Below, piece after piece: positions 43,969 to 52,394 of a stretch of DNA of 64,000 bases. This stretch comes from Sphingomonas sp. Leaf22 (GTDB taxonomy: Bacteria; Pseudomonadota; Alphaproteobacteria; Sphingomonadales; Sphingomonadaceae). The first letter of the stretch is position 1. Each line of letters starts with the position of its first letter. The translations under genes were made by a program, and so were the position numbers. Under the pieces are notes generated by a model. The model was given only the letters and a program-made list of their open reading frames with translations, searched no databases and was not told where the DNA came from. The DNA lies in assembly GCF_001421715.1 (NCBI RefSeq), contig NZ_LMKP01000012.1:166501-230500 (forward strand), read 5' to 3'.

Positions 43969-45057
43969 TCACGCCGCTTCGCGCGCCAGCGTCGGGTAAT
44001 CGGTATAGCCCTCGGCTCCACGCGAATACCACGTTGCCATATTGTCAGGATTGAGCTCGGCACCGGCCTGCAACCGCTGAGGCAGATCGGGATTGGCGAG
44101 GAACGGCCGACCGAAGGCGATGGCGTCGGCGATGCCGGCGTCGAGTTCGGCCTGCGCATTGTCGCCGCGATAATCTTGGTTCAGCACCAGCGGACCGGTG
44201 AAGACCTTGCGGATCTCGGGCGAGACGCGGGGCTGGGTCGCGCTGCCGAAGGTGCCGTCGGGGCCGGGTTCACGCAGTTCGAGGAACGCGATGCCCTTGT
44301 CCGACAGCAGTTTTGCGGCCGGCACGAACACCGATGCCGGATCGCTGTCGATCACCCCCTGCGTATCGCCATTGGGCGAGAAGCGCACCGACGTCCGCCC
44401 GGCACCGACCTCCGCGATAAGCCGGTCGACGACCTCGCCGAGCAGCCGGATGCGGTTTTCGGGCGACCCGCCATAGGCGTCGTCACGGGTGTTGGCCCCG
44501 TCGCGCAGGAACTGGTCGATCAGATAGCCATTGGCGGCGTGCAACTGCACCCCGTCGAACCCGGCGGCCTTCGCATTGCGGGCGGCACGCGAATAATCGT
44601 CGAGCACGCGGGCGATATCGTCCAGCGTTGCGGCGCGTGCCGCACCATAGGGCTTCTTGCCGTCATAGGTGTGCGCCTGTCCCGGCGCGGTGGTATCCGA
44701 CGCCGACAGCGGCGCGGCCCCGTCCAGAAAATCGGGATGCACCACCCGACCCATATGCCAGAGCTGGGTGACAATCCGGCCACCGGCGGCATGGACGGCG
44801 GCGGTGACCGGCTTCCACGCTTCGACCTGTTCGTCGGTCCACAGCCCCGGCGCGAACGGCCAGCCCAGCCCTTCGCGGCTGATCCCGGTGCCTTCGGAAA
44901 TCAGCAGGCCGGCCGAGGCACGCTGCGCATAATAATCGGCCATGATCGCGGTTGGGACGTGTTCGCGCGTCGCGCGACCGCGGGTCAGCGGTGCCATCAG
45001 CACCCGGTTGGGCGCTTCGATATCGCCCAGCGTGATCGGATCGAACAGGGTCAGCAT
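43969..45057 (-). CDS. Alkene reductase, old yellow enzyme family
   Basis: FMN-dependent NAD(P)H ene-reductase (NemA-like), 362 residues, one TIM barrel. LFDPITLGDIEAPNRVLMAPLTRGRA at the start, the active-site segment GFDGVQLHAANGYLIDQFLRDGANTRDDAYGGSPENR (about 166-202) with the His/Asn pair, and the C-terminal phosphate site FGRPFLANPDLPQRL. The ATG at 45057 follows CGGAG by about 9 nt. Physiological substrate unknown. Divergent from an EamA transporter gene. Confidence 0.92.
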   Translation of the reverse strand: MLTLFDPITLGDIEAPNRVLMAPLTRGRATREHVPTAIMADYYAQRASAGLLISEGTGISREGLGWPFAPGLWTDEQVEAWKPVTAAVHAAGGRIVTQLWHMGRVVHPDFLDGAAPLSASDTTAPGQAHTYDGKKPYGAARAATLDDIARVLDDYSRAARNAKAAGFDGVQLHAANGYLIDQFLRDGANTRDDAYGGSPENRIRLLGEVVDRLIAEVGAGRTSVRFSPNGDTQGVIDSDPASVFVPAAKLLSDKGIAFLELREPGPDGTFGSATQPRVSPEIRKVFTGPLVLNQDYRGDNAQAELDAGIADAIAFGRPFLANPDLPQRLQAGAELNPDNMATWYSRGAEGYTDYPTLAREAA

Positions 45058-45120
45058 GCAATAAACTCCGGGATATTGTAATTCAGGCGACGATGCGGAG
45101 ATAGGGCGGTAGGGGGCGGC

Positions 45121-46026
45121 ATGCAGCCGGTACCGCCTGAAACAAAAATTATGCCGCCCCATAGAACACCCCGTCGGGCAGTGGCCGCGGTCATCGTCGC
45201 GAACGTCGCGCTGGCGTTCGGACCATGGTTCGTGCGGCTGGCCGATACCGGACCGGTCGCGGCCGCATTCTGGCGGATCGCGCTGGCGTTGCCGGTGCTG
45301 CTGGTCGCCGCGCTATGGACCGATCGCCGTGCGTTCGGGCGGGCGGGGTCGATGCTGGCACCGCTGCTGATCGCGGGTATCGCCTTTGCCGTCGATCTGG
45401 GCGCATGGCATATCGGTATCCTGCGCACGACGCTCGCCAATGCGACGCTGTTCGGTAATTGCGCGGTGCTGATCTTCCCGATCTACGGCTTTTTCGCGAT
45501 CCGCCGCTGGCCGACACGGGGGCAGGGGGCCGCGCTGCTGCTGGCGGCGGTCGGCGGCGTGTTGCTGCTCGGGCGCTCGGCCGAATTGTCGTCGCGCCAT
45601 CTGGCCGGCGATCTGTTCTGCGTGCTCGCCGGCATCCTGTATGCGGGGTATTTCATCGCGATGCGGCGGGTGCGCCAGACGATGGCACCCGTGCCCGCGC
45701 TCGCGCTGTCGAGCATCGCCAGCGTCCTGCCGCTGCTGTTGCTGGCGATGGCATTGGGGGAAACGATCCTGCCGACGCAGTGGGGACCACTGTTGGCACT
45801 GGCATTGGTCAGCCAGATCGCGGGGCAGGGGCTGATGATCTATGCGCTGGGCCATCTCAGCCCGCTGGTCGTCGGCCTTGCGCTGCTGGTCCAGCCGCTG
45901 GTCGGCGCGACGATCGGCTGGGCGGCCTATGGCGAGCGCCTGACCATGCTCGACGCGGTCGGCGCGGTGCTGGTCGCCGCCGCGCTGGCAGTGGTCAGCG
46001 CGCAGCGGCCGGCGGCGCGCGCTTAA
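45121..46026 (+). CDS. EamA/DMT family transporter
   Basis: Inner-membrane drug/metabolite transporter, 301 residues with ten hydrophobic segments in two EamA halves (about 18-150 and 162-295). ALAFGPWFVRLAD opens the first half; GLALLVQPLVGATIGWAAYGE marks the end of the second. Substrate unknown. Its TAA stop and the opposite-strand stop of the aminotransferase share the TTAA at 46023-46026. Confidence 0.87.
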   Translation: MQPVPPETKIMPPHRTPRRAVAAVIVANVALAFGPWFVRLADTGPVAAAFWRIALALPVLLVAALWTDRRAFGRAGSMLAPLLIAGIAFAVDLGAWHIGILRTTLANATLFGNCAVLIFPIYGFFAIRRWPTRGQGAALLLAAVGGVLLLGRSAELSSRHLAGDLFCVLAGILYAGYFIAMRRVRQTMAPVPALALSSIASVLPLLLLAMALGETILPTQWGPLLALALVSQIAGQGLMIYALGHLSPLVVGLALLVQPLVGATIGWAAYGERLTMLDAVGAVLVAAALAVVSAQRPAARA

Positions 46027-47210
46027 ACTCCCGCCCGGCCCAGATCGACCAGCGCCTCGCCGAAGCGGGCGATGTCGCCCGGCGCGAAGCCGGCGATGTT
46101 GATCCGGCCCGATCCCGCCATGTATATGCCGTGCGTCGCGCGCAGCCATTCGATCTGGGTCGGCGACAGCGGCAGCGTGGCGAACATGCCCTTGCCGCGC
46201 GCCAGCGGGGCCAGATCGACCGAACCTGCTTGCCCGATCGCCGCCAGTTCGCTGCGCAGCCCCTGCAACCTTGTGCGCAGCGCATCGAGTTCGCGTCGCC
46301 AGTCGGCGGCGAGATGTTCGTCCTCCAGCACGATCCGCACCGCCGCCGCGCCATGATCGGGCGGCATCGACCAGTTGGCGCGGGCCAGCGCCAGCAGGTT
46401 GGACAGGACGATGTCGCGTGCCTCCGCGTCGGGTGCGGTCGCCCAAAGCGCGCCGGTGCGTTCGCGGTACAGCCCGAAATTCTTGTCGCAGGAATAGGCG
46501 ACCAGCGCGAACGGTACCGCGTCCAGCACCGCCCGGGTCCCTGCCGCGTCGGTGGTCATGTCGTCGCCCAGCCCCTGATAGGCGAGGTCGATGAACGGCA
46601 CGATCCGGCTGTCGGCGATGGCGGCGGCGATCACCTGCCAATCGGCGGCGGTCGGATCGATGCCGGTCGGATTGTGACAGCAACCGTGCAGCAGGATCGC
46701 GTCGCCCGCCTCCGCCTGACCGATCGCGGCGCGGATCGCGGGCAGGTCGATGGTCTGCGCATCCATGTCGAACATGGCATGGGGCACGACGACGATGCCG
46801 GCGGCGGCGAAGACCGGCGCGTGGTTGGCCCAGCTCGGCTGCCCGATCAGGATGCGGCGCACCCCCGCCTTGGCCAGCAGTTCCGCGCCCAGCCGAAGCG
46901 CACCGGTCCCGCCCGGCGTCTGCAACCCGCAGCGGCGATCGGCGGCGGGGGCCGTGCCGAACACCAGCGGTTCGAGCAGCGCGACGAAGCCCTTGTCGCC
47001 CTCCGGTCCCAGATACGCCTTGCTGTCCTGCGTCGCGATCAGGCGCATCTCGGCCTGCTTCACTGCGTGCATCACCGGGGTATGGCCGTGATCGTCGCGA
47101 AACACGCCGACACCCAGATCGATCTTGTGCGCGCGCGGATCGGCGCGGAACGCACCGATCAGGCGCAGCAAGGAGTCGGCGGGCTGGGCGACCAGCGAAC
47201 GAAACGGCAT
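46023..47210 (-). CDS. Aromatic/aspartate aminotransferase (TyrB/AspC-like)
   Basis: PLP-dependent class I aminotransferase, 395 residues. IDLGVGVFRDDHGHTPVM at the N-terminus is the AspC/TyrB signature, HGCCHNPTGID binds cofactor and substrate, and VAYSCDKNFGLYRERTGAL carries the Schiff-base Lys. Whether it prefers Asp or aromatic amino acids cannot be decided. ATG 47210 is preferred to 47216, because CGGGG is then 6 nt upstream. Confidence 0.9.
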   Translation of the reverse strand: MPFRSLVAQPADSLLRLIGAFRADPRAHKIDLGVGVFRDDHGHTPVMHAVKQAEMRLIATQDSKAYLGPEGDKGFVALLEPLVFGTAPAADRRCGLQTPGGTGALRLGAELLAKAGVRRILIGQPSWANHAPVFAAAGIVVVPHAMFDMDAQTIDLPAIRAAIGQAEAGDAILLHGCCHNPTGIDPTAADWQVIAAAIADSRIVPFIDLAYQGLGDDMTTDAAGTRAVLDAVPFALVAYSCDKNFGLYRERTGALWATAPDAEARDIVLSNLLALARANWSMPPDHGAAAVRIVLEDEHLAADWRRELDALRTRLQGLRSELAAIGQAGSVDLAPLARGKGMFATLPLSPTQIEWLRATHGIYMAGSGRINIAGFAPGDIARFGEALVDLGRAGV

Positions 47211-47301
47211 GAACATCCCCGAAATGGCGGTAACGTCCGCGCCTATAGGCCGATCGATGCGGCGAAGGCAGGAAAAACGCGTACCGCTTTCGGACGATAC
47301 C

Positions 47302-47559
47302 CTATTCGTCGCGATGCCCGGCGAGGAAGCGTTCGAGATCGTCGCTGCCGCCGATGCGCTCGCCATCAATGAAGACTTGGGGGGTGGTGTCGACGCCCTG
47401 TTCAGCCTTGTAGGCGTCGACTTCTTCGCGCGACCGCAGGATATGGTCGTCGACGGTATAGCCGGCGGATTGCAGCAGCTGCTTGGCATGGACGCCGAAC
47501 GGACAGGTGTGGTCGGGCAGGACCATGCGATAGAGGGTGGCGTTCCGCGTGTCGGCCAT
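47302..47559 (-). CDS. Glutaredoxin family protein with a CPFG site
   Basis: Small thioredoxin-fold redox protein, 85 residues. The site is CPFG (Cys19 to Gly22), so the second cysteine of the usual CPYC is missing, giving a monothiol arrangement unlike the CGFS type. TTPQVFIDGERIGGSDDLERFL gives the cis-Pro and glutathione-binding parts. It could be a reductase for glutathione mixed disulfides. Divergent from COQ9. Confidence 0.88.
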   Translation of the reverse strand: MADTRNATLYRMVLPDHTCPFGVHAKQLLQSAGYTVDDHILRSREEVDAYKAEQGVDTTPQVFIDGERIGGSDDLERFLAGHRDE

Positions 47560-47658
47560 GATGCATTCCTTTTGCTGCAGTCGGTCCCCGCCACAGCGCC
47601 CGGACGATGCGCCGGTTCCGCCGTTGCCGTTTGCGCCGCCACATCCTAGCTAAGGCGG

Positions 47659-48345
47659 ATGATGGAGGATGCGATGGCCCCGCTGGCACCTGCCGACCTG
47701 ACGCTCGACGAACTGCGCGCGGCGCTTGCGCCGCTGGTCGCGGCCAATGCCGCGTTCGACGGCTGGAACGACAAGGCGGTGGCGGCGGCGGCACAGACCT
47801 TCGGTGCCGATGGCGATGTCGCGCGGCTGGCCTTCGCAGGTGGCGCGGTTGACATGATCGATGCGTGGTTCGGCGAGATCGACCGGCGGATGATCGAGGC
47901 GCTGCCCGCCGATCGCCTGTCCGCGATGAAGATCCGCGAGCGCATCACCGCGTTGGTCGAGGCGCGGCTGGCGGCGGTTGCGGGTGAGCGCGAAGCGTTG
48001 CGCCGCGCGCTGGCGATCCTCGCCATGCCGCAGAATGTCGCGCGGGCGGCCAGACTCGGCTGGCGGACGGTCGACCTGATGTGGCGGCTGGCCGGTGATA
48101 CCGCGACCGATTACAATCATTATACCAAGCGGACGATGCTCGGCGCGGTCTATGCCGCGACCATCACCGTGTTCCTCGACGACGAAAGCGGTGGCCATGC
48201 CGATACCCGCGCGTTCCTCGCGCGGCGGATCGACGGCATCATGCGCTTCGAAAAGTTCAAGGGGCGGATGCTGGCGTCGCGCGATCCCGAACGGCGGTTG
48301 AGCCTGTCGCGCTTCATCGGGCGATTGCGCTATCCCGCGGTCTGA
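47659..48345 (+). CDS. COQ9 family ubiquinone biosynthesis protein
   Basis: Lipid-binding auxiliary protein of ubiquinone biosynthesis that in eukaryotes supports the Coq7 hydroxylase; 228 residues. TetR-like helical fold with the family block NVARAARLGWRTVDLMWRLAGDTATDYNHYTKRTML (about 121-156). In bacteria the role is inferred from homology. The ATG at 47659 or one at 47674 (MAPLAP) may be used. Confidence 0.88.
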   Translation: MMEDAMAPLAPADLTLDELRAALAPLVAANAAFDGWNDKAVAAAAQTFGADGDVARLAFAGGAVDMIDAWFGEIDRRMIEALPADRLSAMKIRERITALVEARLAAVAGEREALRRALAILAMPQNVARAARLGWRTVDLMWRLAGDTATDYNHYTKRTMLGAVYAATITVFLDDESGGHADTRAFLARRIDGIMRFEKFKGRMLASRDPERRLSLSRFIGRLRYPAV

Positions 48346-48380
48346 ACCCCTAAAGAATCCGCTTTCATTGGCGCGGGCTT

Positions 48381-48399
48381 ATTGCTAATTAGTCGCAAT
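48381..48399. promoter_or_regulatory. Candidate Fur box over the feoA start
   Basis: ATTGCTAATTAGTCGCAAT has inverted ATTGC/GCAAT ends and resembles GCnAATnATTcGC Fur sites. It ends on the ATG of feoA, so bound Fur would block transcription of the iron(II) transporter. Assigned by resemblance and position. Confidence 0.6.
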
Positions 48400-48655
48400 G
48401 CTCGCTCCCAATCTGAACCTCGCCCAGTTGCCGCGGACCCAGCAGGCCACGGTCGCGTCGATCGAATGGGAACGGATGTCGCCGACCGAGGCACGGCGTC
48501 TGCGCGAATTCGGGCTGGACGAAGGCGTCGATATCGAACTGCTCCACCGCGCGATGCTGGCCGGTGGGCCGCTGGCCTGTCGGATCGGTCGGATGACCGT
48601 GGCGCTGCGCGCGCATGTCGCGGGCGCGATCCGTGTCGCGCCGCTGGCGGGCTGA
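48398..48655 (+). CDS. feoA: Ferrous iron transport protein A
   Basis: SH3-like cytosolic partner of FeoB, 85 residues. The block MSPTEARRLREFGLDEGVDIELLHRAMLAGGPLACRIGRMTVALRAHVAGAIRV (about 27-80) covers the FeoA domain. The start codon is covered by a Fur-type palindrome, so the transcript may be almost leaderless or start from a nearby promoter. FeoB follows by 15 nt. Confidence 0.9.
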   Translation: MLAPNLNLAQLPRTQQATVASIEWERMSPTEARRLREFGLDEGVDIELLHRAMLAGGPLACRIGRMTVALRAHVAGAIRVAPLAG

Positions 48656-48670
48656 TCGACCGGACCCGAC

Positions 48671-50524
48671 GTGAACCCCGCACCTCTGGTAGCACTTGTC
48701 GGCAATCCCAATGCCGGCAAGACCGCGCTGTTCAACGCGCTCACCGGTGCCCGGCAAAAGGTCGGCAATTACCCCGGCGTGACCGTCGAACGGCATTCGG
48801 GTCGCCTCGCGCTCGACGACGGGCGTCCGATCGAACTGGTCGACCTGCCCGGCACCTACAGCCTCGATCCGTCCAGCCCCGACGAAGCGGTCACCCGCGA
48901 CGTGGTCCTCGGGCGGCAGGCGGGCGAGCGGGTGCCCGATGCGATGATCGTCGTCGCCGACGCGACCAATCTCGACAATCACCTGCGCTTCGTCCTGCAA
49001 CTGAAATCGCTCGGGCGGCCGATGGTGCTGGCGCTCAACATGATCGACATGGCGACGCGGGACGGGCTGAAGATCGATCTGGCCGTCCTGTCCGCCGAAC
49101 TCGACCTGCCGGTGGTGGCGACGGTCGCGGTGCGCAAACGCGGTCTCGACGAATTGCGCGCGGCGCTGGCCGATGCGCTGTCGCGCGCCCCCCGTTCGGC
49201 GGCGATCGACCGGGTCGAGGCCGATATCCGCCATTTCCAGCGTGAGGCGCGCCGGATCGCGCGCACCGCCGTGGTCGAACAACCCCGGTCGCGCGCCGTC
49301 ACCCGCAGCGTCGATCGCATCGCGCTGCACCCGGTCGCCGGCCCTATCCTGCTGTTCGCCATCCTGTTCATCATGTTCCAGGCGGTGTTCAGCTGGTCCG
49401 AAGCGCCGATCGGCTGGATCGAGGGGGGGCAGGGCTGGCTGGCCGATACCGCCATGGCGAACCTGCCCGCCGGTTTCCTGCGCAGCCTGCTGGTCGAAGG
49501 GGTCATCAACGGCGTCGGATCGGTCGTGGTGTTCCTGCCGCAGATCCTGATCCTGTTCGTGTTCATCCTGCTGCTCGAAGCGTCGGGCTACATGGTCCGC
49601 GCCGCGTTCCTGATGGACCGGTTGATGAGCGGCGTCGGCTTGTCGGGGCGGGCCTTCATCCCGCTGCTGTCGTCGTTTGCCTGTGCGATTCCCGGCATCA
49701 TGGCGACGCGATCGATCGACGATCCCAAGGAACGGCTGACCACGATCCTGATCGCGCCGCTGATGACCTGCTCTGCGCGCCTGCCGGTCTATGCGGTCGT
49801 CATCGGCGCGTTCATTCCGGCTCGGGCAGTGCTGCCGGGCGTGGGGTTGCAGGGGCTGGTGCTGCTGGTGCTGTACCTGACCGGCATCTTCGGCGCGGTG
49901 ATCGCCGCGTTCGTACTGCGCCGGACCGCGACCAAGGGCGTGGGTGGCGGATTTCTGATGGAAATGCCGCGCTATCAGCTGCCATCGATCCGCGACATCG
50001 CGATCGGCCTGTGGCAGCGCGCCTATGTCTTCCTGCGTCGCGCCGGCACGATCATTTTGCAGGTAACCGTCGCGCTGTGGCTGCTGACCTCCTATCCGGT
50101 CGCGCCGGCGGGCGTGAAGCAGTCGGAATATTCGATCGCGGGCCGGATCGCATCGGGGCTGGAGGTCGTGTTGCGGCCGATCGGCTTCAATCACGAAATG
50201 TCGCTGGCAGTGATCCCGGCGATGGCGGCGCGCGAGGTCGCGGTGTCGGCGTTGCAGACCGTCTATGCGATCGACGCGGCGGATGAGGAACAGGGCGCGC
50301 AGGAGCTGGGTGGGCGCCTCGCCGGGCGATGGAGTCTCGCCACCGCCCTCGCCTTCCTCGCTTGGTTCGTGTTCGCGCCGCAATGCCTGTCTACGATCGC
50401 GGTGGCGCGGCGCGAGACCAATGGCTGGAAATGGCCGCTGGTGATGATCGTCTATCTGTTCGCGCTGGCCTATATCGCGGCGGGTGCGACCTATTGGACG
50501 GCGGTTGCCTTCGGGCTGGGATAG
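48671..50524 (+). CDS. feoB: Ferrous iron transporter B
   Basis: Inner-membrane Fe(II) uptake protein with an N-terminal GTPase, 617 residues, shorter than E. coli FeoB (about 770). G1 GNPNAGKTALFNAL (11-24), G2 region NYPGVTVER, G3 DLPGTYSL, then a helical GDI domain. The membrane part (about 220-617) has gate motifs LSSFACAIPGIMATRSI and LMTCSARLPVYAVVIGAF. GTG start. FeoC is absent. Forms the feoAB operon. Confidence 0.95.
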   Translation: MNPAPLVALVGNPNAGKTALFNALTGARQKVGNYPGVTVERHSGRLALDDGRPIELVDLPGTYSLDPSSPDEAVTRDVVLGRQAGERVPDAMIVVADATNLDNHLRFVLQLKSLGRPMVLALNMIDMATRDGLKIDLAVLSAELDLPVVATVAVRKRGLDELRAALADALSRAPRSAAIDRVEADIRHFQREARRIARTAVVEQPRSRAVTRSVDRIALHPVAGPILLFAILFIMFQAVFSWSEAPIGWIEGGQGWLADTAMANLPAGFLRSLLVEGVINGVGSVVVFLPQILILFVFILLLEASGYMVRAAFLMDRLMSGVGLSGRAFIPLLSSFACAIPGIMATRSIDDPKERLTTILIAPLMTCSARLPVYAVVIGAFIPARAVLPGVGLQGLVLLVLYLTGIFGAVIAAFVLRRTATKGVGGGFLMEMPRYQLPSIRDIAIGLWQRAYVFLRRAGTIILQVTVALWLLTSYPVAPAGVKQSEYSIAGRIASGLEVVLRPIGFNHEMSLAVIPAMAAREVAVSALQTVYAIDAADEEQGAQELGGRLAGRWSLATALAFLAWFVFAPQCLSTIAVARRETNGWKWPLVMIVYLFALAYIAAGATYWTAVAFGLG

Positions 50525-50546
50525 GCGTTTCGTCCTACTTCGATCC

Positions 50547-50723
50547 CTACTCCTCCAGCTTCGCCCCATCGAGCAACGCCTTGCGCCGCGCGGCATCGGC
50601 GTCGTCGCGTGCCTTGTCGGCGGCGGTCCGGCCGAATTTCGCGCGATTGGCATCGGCTTCCTGCGCCCGGTCCGCCTTGGCGCGGGCCTTGCGGAAACGG
50701 TTGAGGTTGATGACGTCGCCCAT
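50547..50723 (-). CDS. DUF4169 family small protein
   Basis: Protein of 58 residues, highly charged: MGDVINLNRFRKARAKADRA, then AKFGRTAADKARDDADAARR. The INLNRFRKARAKA start is the family mark in Alphaproteobacteria. No known function. It lies opposite to and 23 bp from the feoB stop. Confidence 0.82.
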   Translation of the reverse strand: MGDVINLNRFRKARAKADRAQEADANRAKFGRTAADKARDDADAARRKALLDGAKLEE

Positions 50724-50838
50724 GGCTGCTCCTCCTGCGACGAAATCTGCCGTGGCACCACGCGATTGACCAGTCCGAAACGCATTTGCGGCCATGGCCC
50801 GACCGGCGTAGCGGGCATGGCGACGGAACAGGGGCAGT

Positions 50839-51747
50839 ATGCGGTATCGGACGGGAACGGGCAGGACATGGGCGCTGGCGCTCGCGCTATCGGCGACCGC
50901 CTGTGGCGGCGGCAGCGGCGAGGCGGAGGGCGGCACCGTCGTCGCCCCCACCCCGACGCCCACACCCGCAGCTTCGCCGACCCCGACGCCAACGCCTGCC
51001 CCGACCACGGCCGCCGGCTGGTGGCGACCGACCGCGTCAACGACGTGGCAGTGGCAGTTGAGCGGGACGATCGACACCCGCTACGCGGTCGACGCCTATG
51101 ACATCGACCTGTTCGACGCACCGCCCGCGACCATCGCCTCGCTCCACGCTGCCGGGCGGCGGGTCATCTGTTATTTCTCCGCCGGGTCGTCCGAAAACTG
51201 GCGCAGCGACGACGGGGAATTTACCGCCGCCGATCGCGGTGCGACGCTCGACGGCTGGGCGGGGGAGCGGTGGCTGTCGGTCACCTCGACGAATGTCCGC
51301 CGGGTGATGGCGCTCCGCCTCGATCTGGCGAAGGCGAAGGGCTGCGACGCGGTCGAGCTGGACAATGTCGACGGTTACGCCAATCGCAACGGCCTGGGCA
51401 TCACCGCCGACCAGCAGCTCGACTATAACCGGTTTCTCGGCACGCAAGCGCATGCGCGCGGGCTGGCGGTCGGGTTGAAGAACGATCTCGATCAGGTGGC
51501 GGTGCTCGCCCCCGCCTTCGACTTTGCGGTCAACGAACAATGCCATGAATATGCCGAATGCGACCGGCTGACCCCGTTCCTGACCGCCGGCAAGCCGGTG
51601 TTCGTGGCGGAGTATAAATCGGCCTATCGCACCAACAGCGGCGGTGCGCGCGATGCGTTGTGCGTCGCGTCGCGGGTGCACGGGCTGCGCACGCTGGTGC
51701 TGCCGGTCGAGCTCGACAACCGCTTCCGCTTCAGCTGCGACGACTGA
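50839..51747 (+). CDS. GH114-like lipoprotein (endo-alpha-1,4-polygalactosaminidase family)
   Basis: Secreted lipoprotein, 302 residues. Lipobox SATAC (Cys22), then a Gly/Ala and Pro-Thr repeat linker (about 36-58). A TIM-barrel-like domain follows with [58 protein letters not shown] (acidic residues of the presumed active site), LKNDLDQV and [13 protein letters not shown]. Family members cleave galactosaminogalactan or are uncharacterised; substrate here is not known. Solitary. Confidence 0.83.
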   Translation: MRYRTGTGRTWALALALSATACGGGSGEAEGGTVVAPTPTPTPAASPTPTPTPAPTTAAGWWRPTASTTWQWQLSGTIDTRYAVDAYDIDLFDAPPATIASLHAAGRRVICYFSAGSSENWRSDDGEFTAADRGATLDGWAGERWLSVTSTNVRRVMALRLDLAKAKGCDAVELDNVDGYANRNGLGITADQQLDYNRFLGTQAHARGLAVGLKNDLDQVAVLAPAFDFAVNEQCHEYAECDRLTPFLTAGKPVFVAEYKSAYRTNSGGARDALCVASRVHGLRTLVLPVELDNRFRFSCDD

Positions 51748-51817
51748 CCTATCCACTGGCATTGAGGACCGCAGTCGCATAACAGCGACGATCAGGGTTC
51801 GAACGAGGAATTTTGCC

Positions 51818-52375
51818 ATGGCTGGCAGCGTGAACAAGGTAATTCTGGTGGGCAATCTGGGCCGCGACCCGGAGTCGCGCTCGTTCCAGAATGGCGGCAA
51901 GGTGGTGAACCTGCGCATCGCCACGTCGGAATCGTGGAAGGACCGCAATTCGGGCGAGAAGAAGGAAAAGACCGAATGGCATTCGGTCGCGATCTTCAAC
52001 GAAGGGCTCGCCAACGTCGCCGAACGGTTCCTGCGCAAGGGGTCGAAAGTCTATATCGAAGGCCAGCTGCAAACCCGGAAGTGGCAGGACCAGAACGGCC
52101 AGGACAAATACAGCACCGAAATCGTGTTGCAGGGCTTCAATAGCGTGCTGACGATGCTCGACGGTCCCGGTGGCGCGCAGGGCGGCGGCGGCGGTGGCCG
52201 CAGTGGCGGTGGCGATTTCGGCGGTGGCGACGATTTCGGCGGCGGCTCGGGTGGCGGTGGCCAGGGTGGCGGATCGCGGGGCGGTGGCAGCGGCGGCTTC
52301 AATTCGGGCGGCAACAAGGGCGGTAATTTCGGCGGCGGCTTCGGCGACGATCTCGACGACGACGTGCCGTTCTGA
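51818..52375 (+). CDS. ssb: Single-stranded DNA-binding protein
   Basis: Coats ssDNA in replication, recombination and repair; 185 residues. The OB fold (about 4-110) begins [18 protein letters not shown] and has [12 protein letters not shown] glycine-rich disordered linker (about 118-175) leads to the acidic interaction tip DDLDDDVPF. The ATG at 51818 is supported by the family N-terminus and GAGGAA upstream. No SOS box of the GTTC-N7-GTTC type was found before it. Confidence 0.96.
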   Translation: MAGSVNKVILVGNLGRDPESRSFQNGGKVVNLRIATSESWKDRNSGEKKEKTEWHSVAIFNEGLANVAERFLRKGSKVYIEGQLQTRKWQDQNGQDKYSTEIVLQGFNSVLTMLDGPGGAQGGGGGGRSGGGDFGGGDDFGGGSGGGGQGGGSRGGGSGGFNSGGNKGGNFGGGFGDDLDDDVPF

Positions 52376-52394
52376 TCGCCGCCGCCGCCGGCGA

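Noticed and set aside
48389..51121. Open frame of 910 codons on the minus strand across feoAB
   Set aside because: Shadow of feoB; low-complexity Arg/Gln/His-rich translation without recognisable motifs.
51760..51817. SOS box before ssb
   Set aside because: GTTCGAAC is present but not the GTTC-N7-GTTC spacing required in Alphaproteobacteria.
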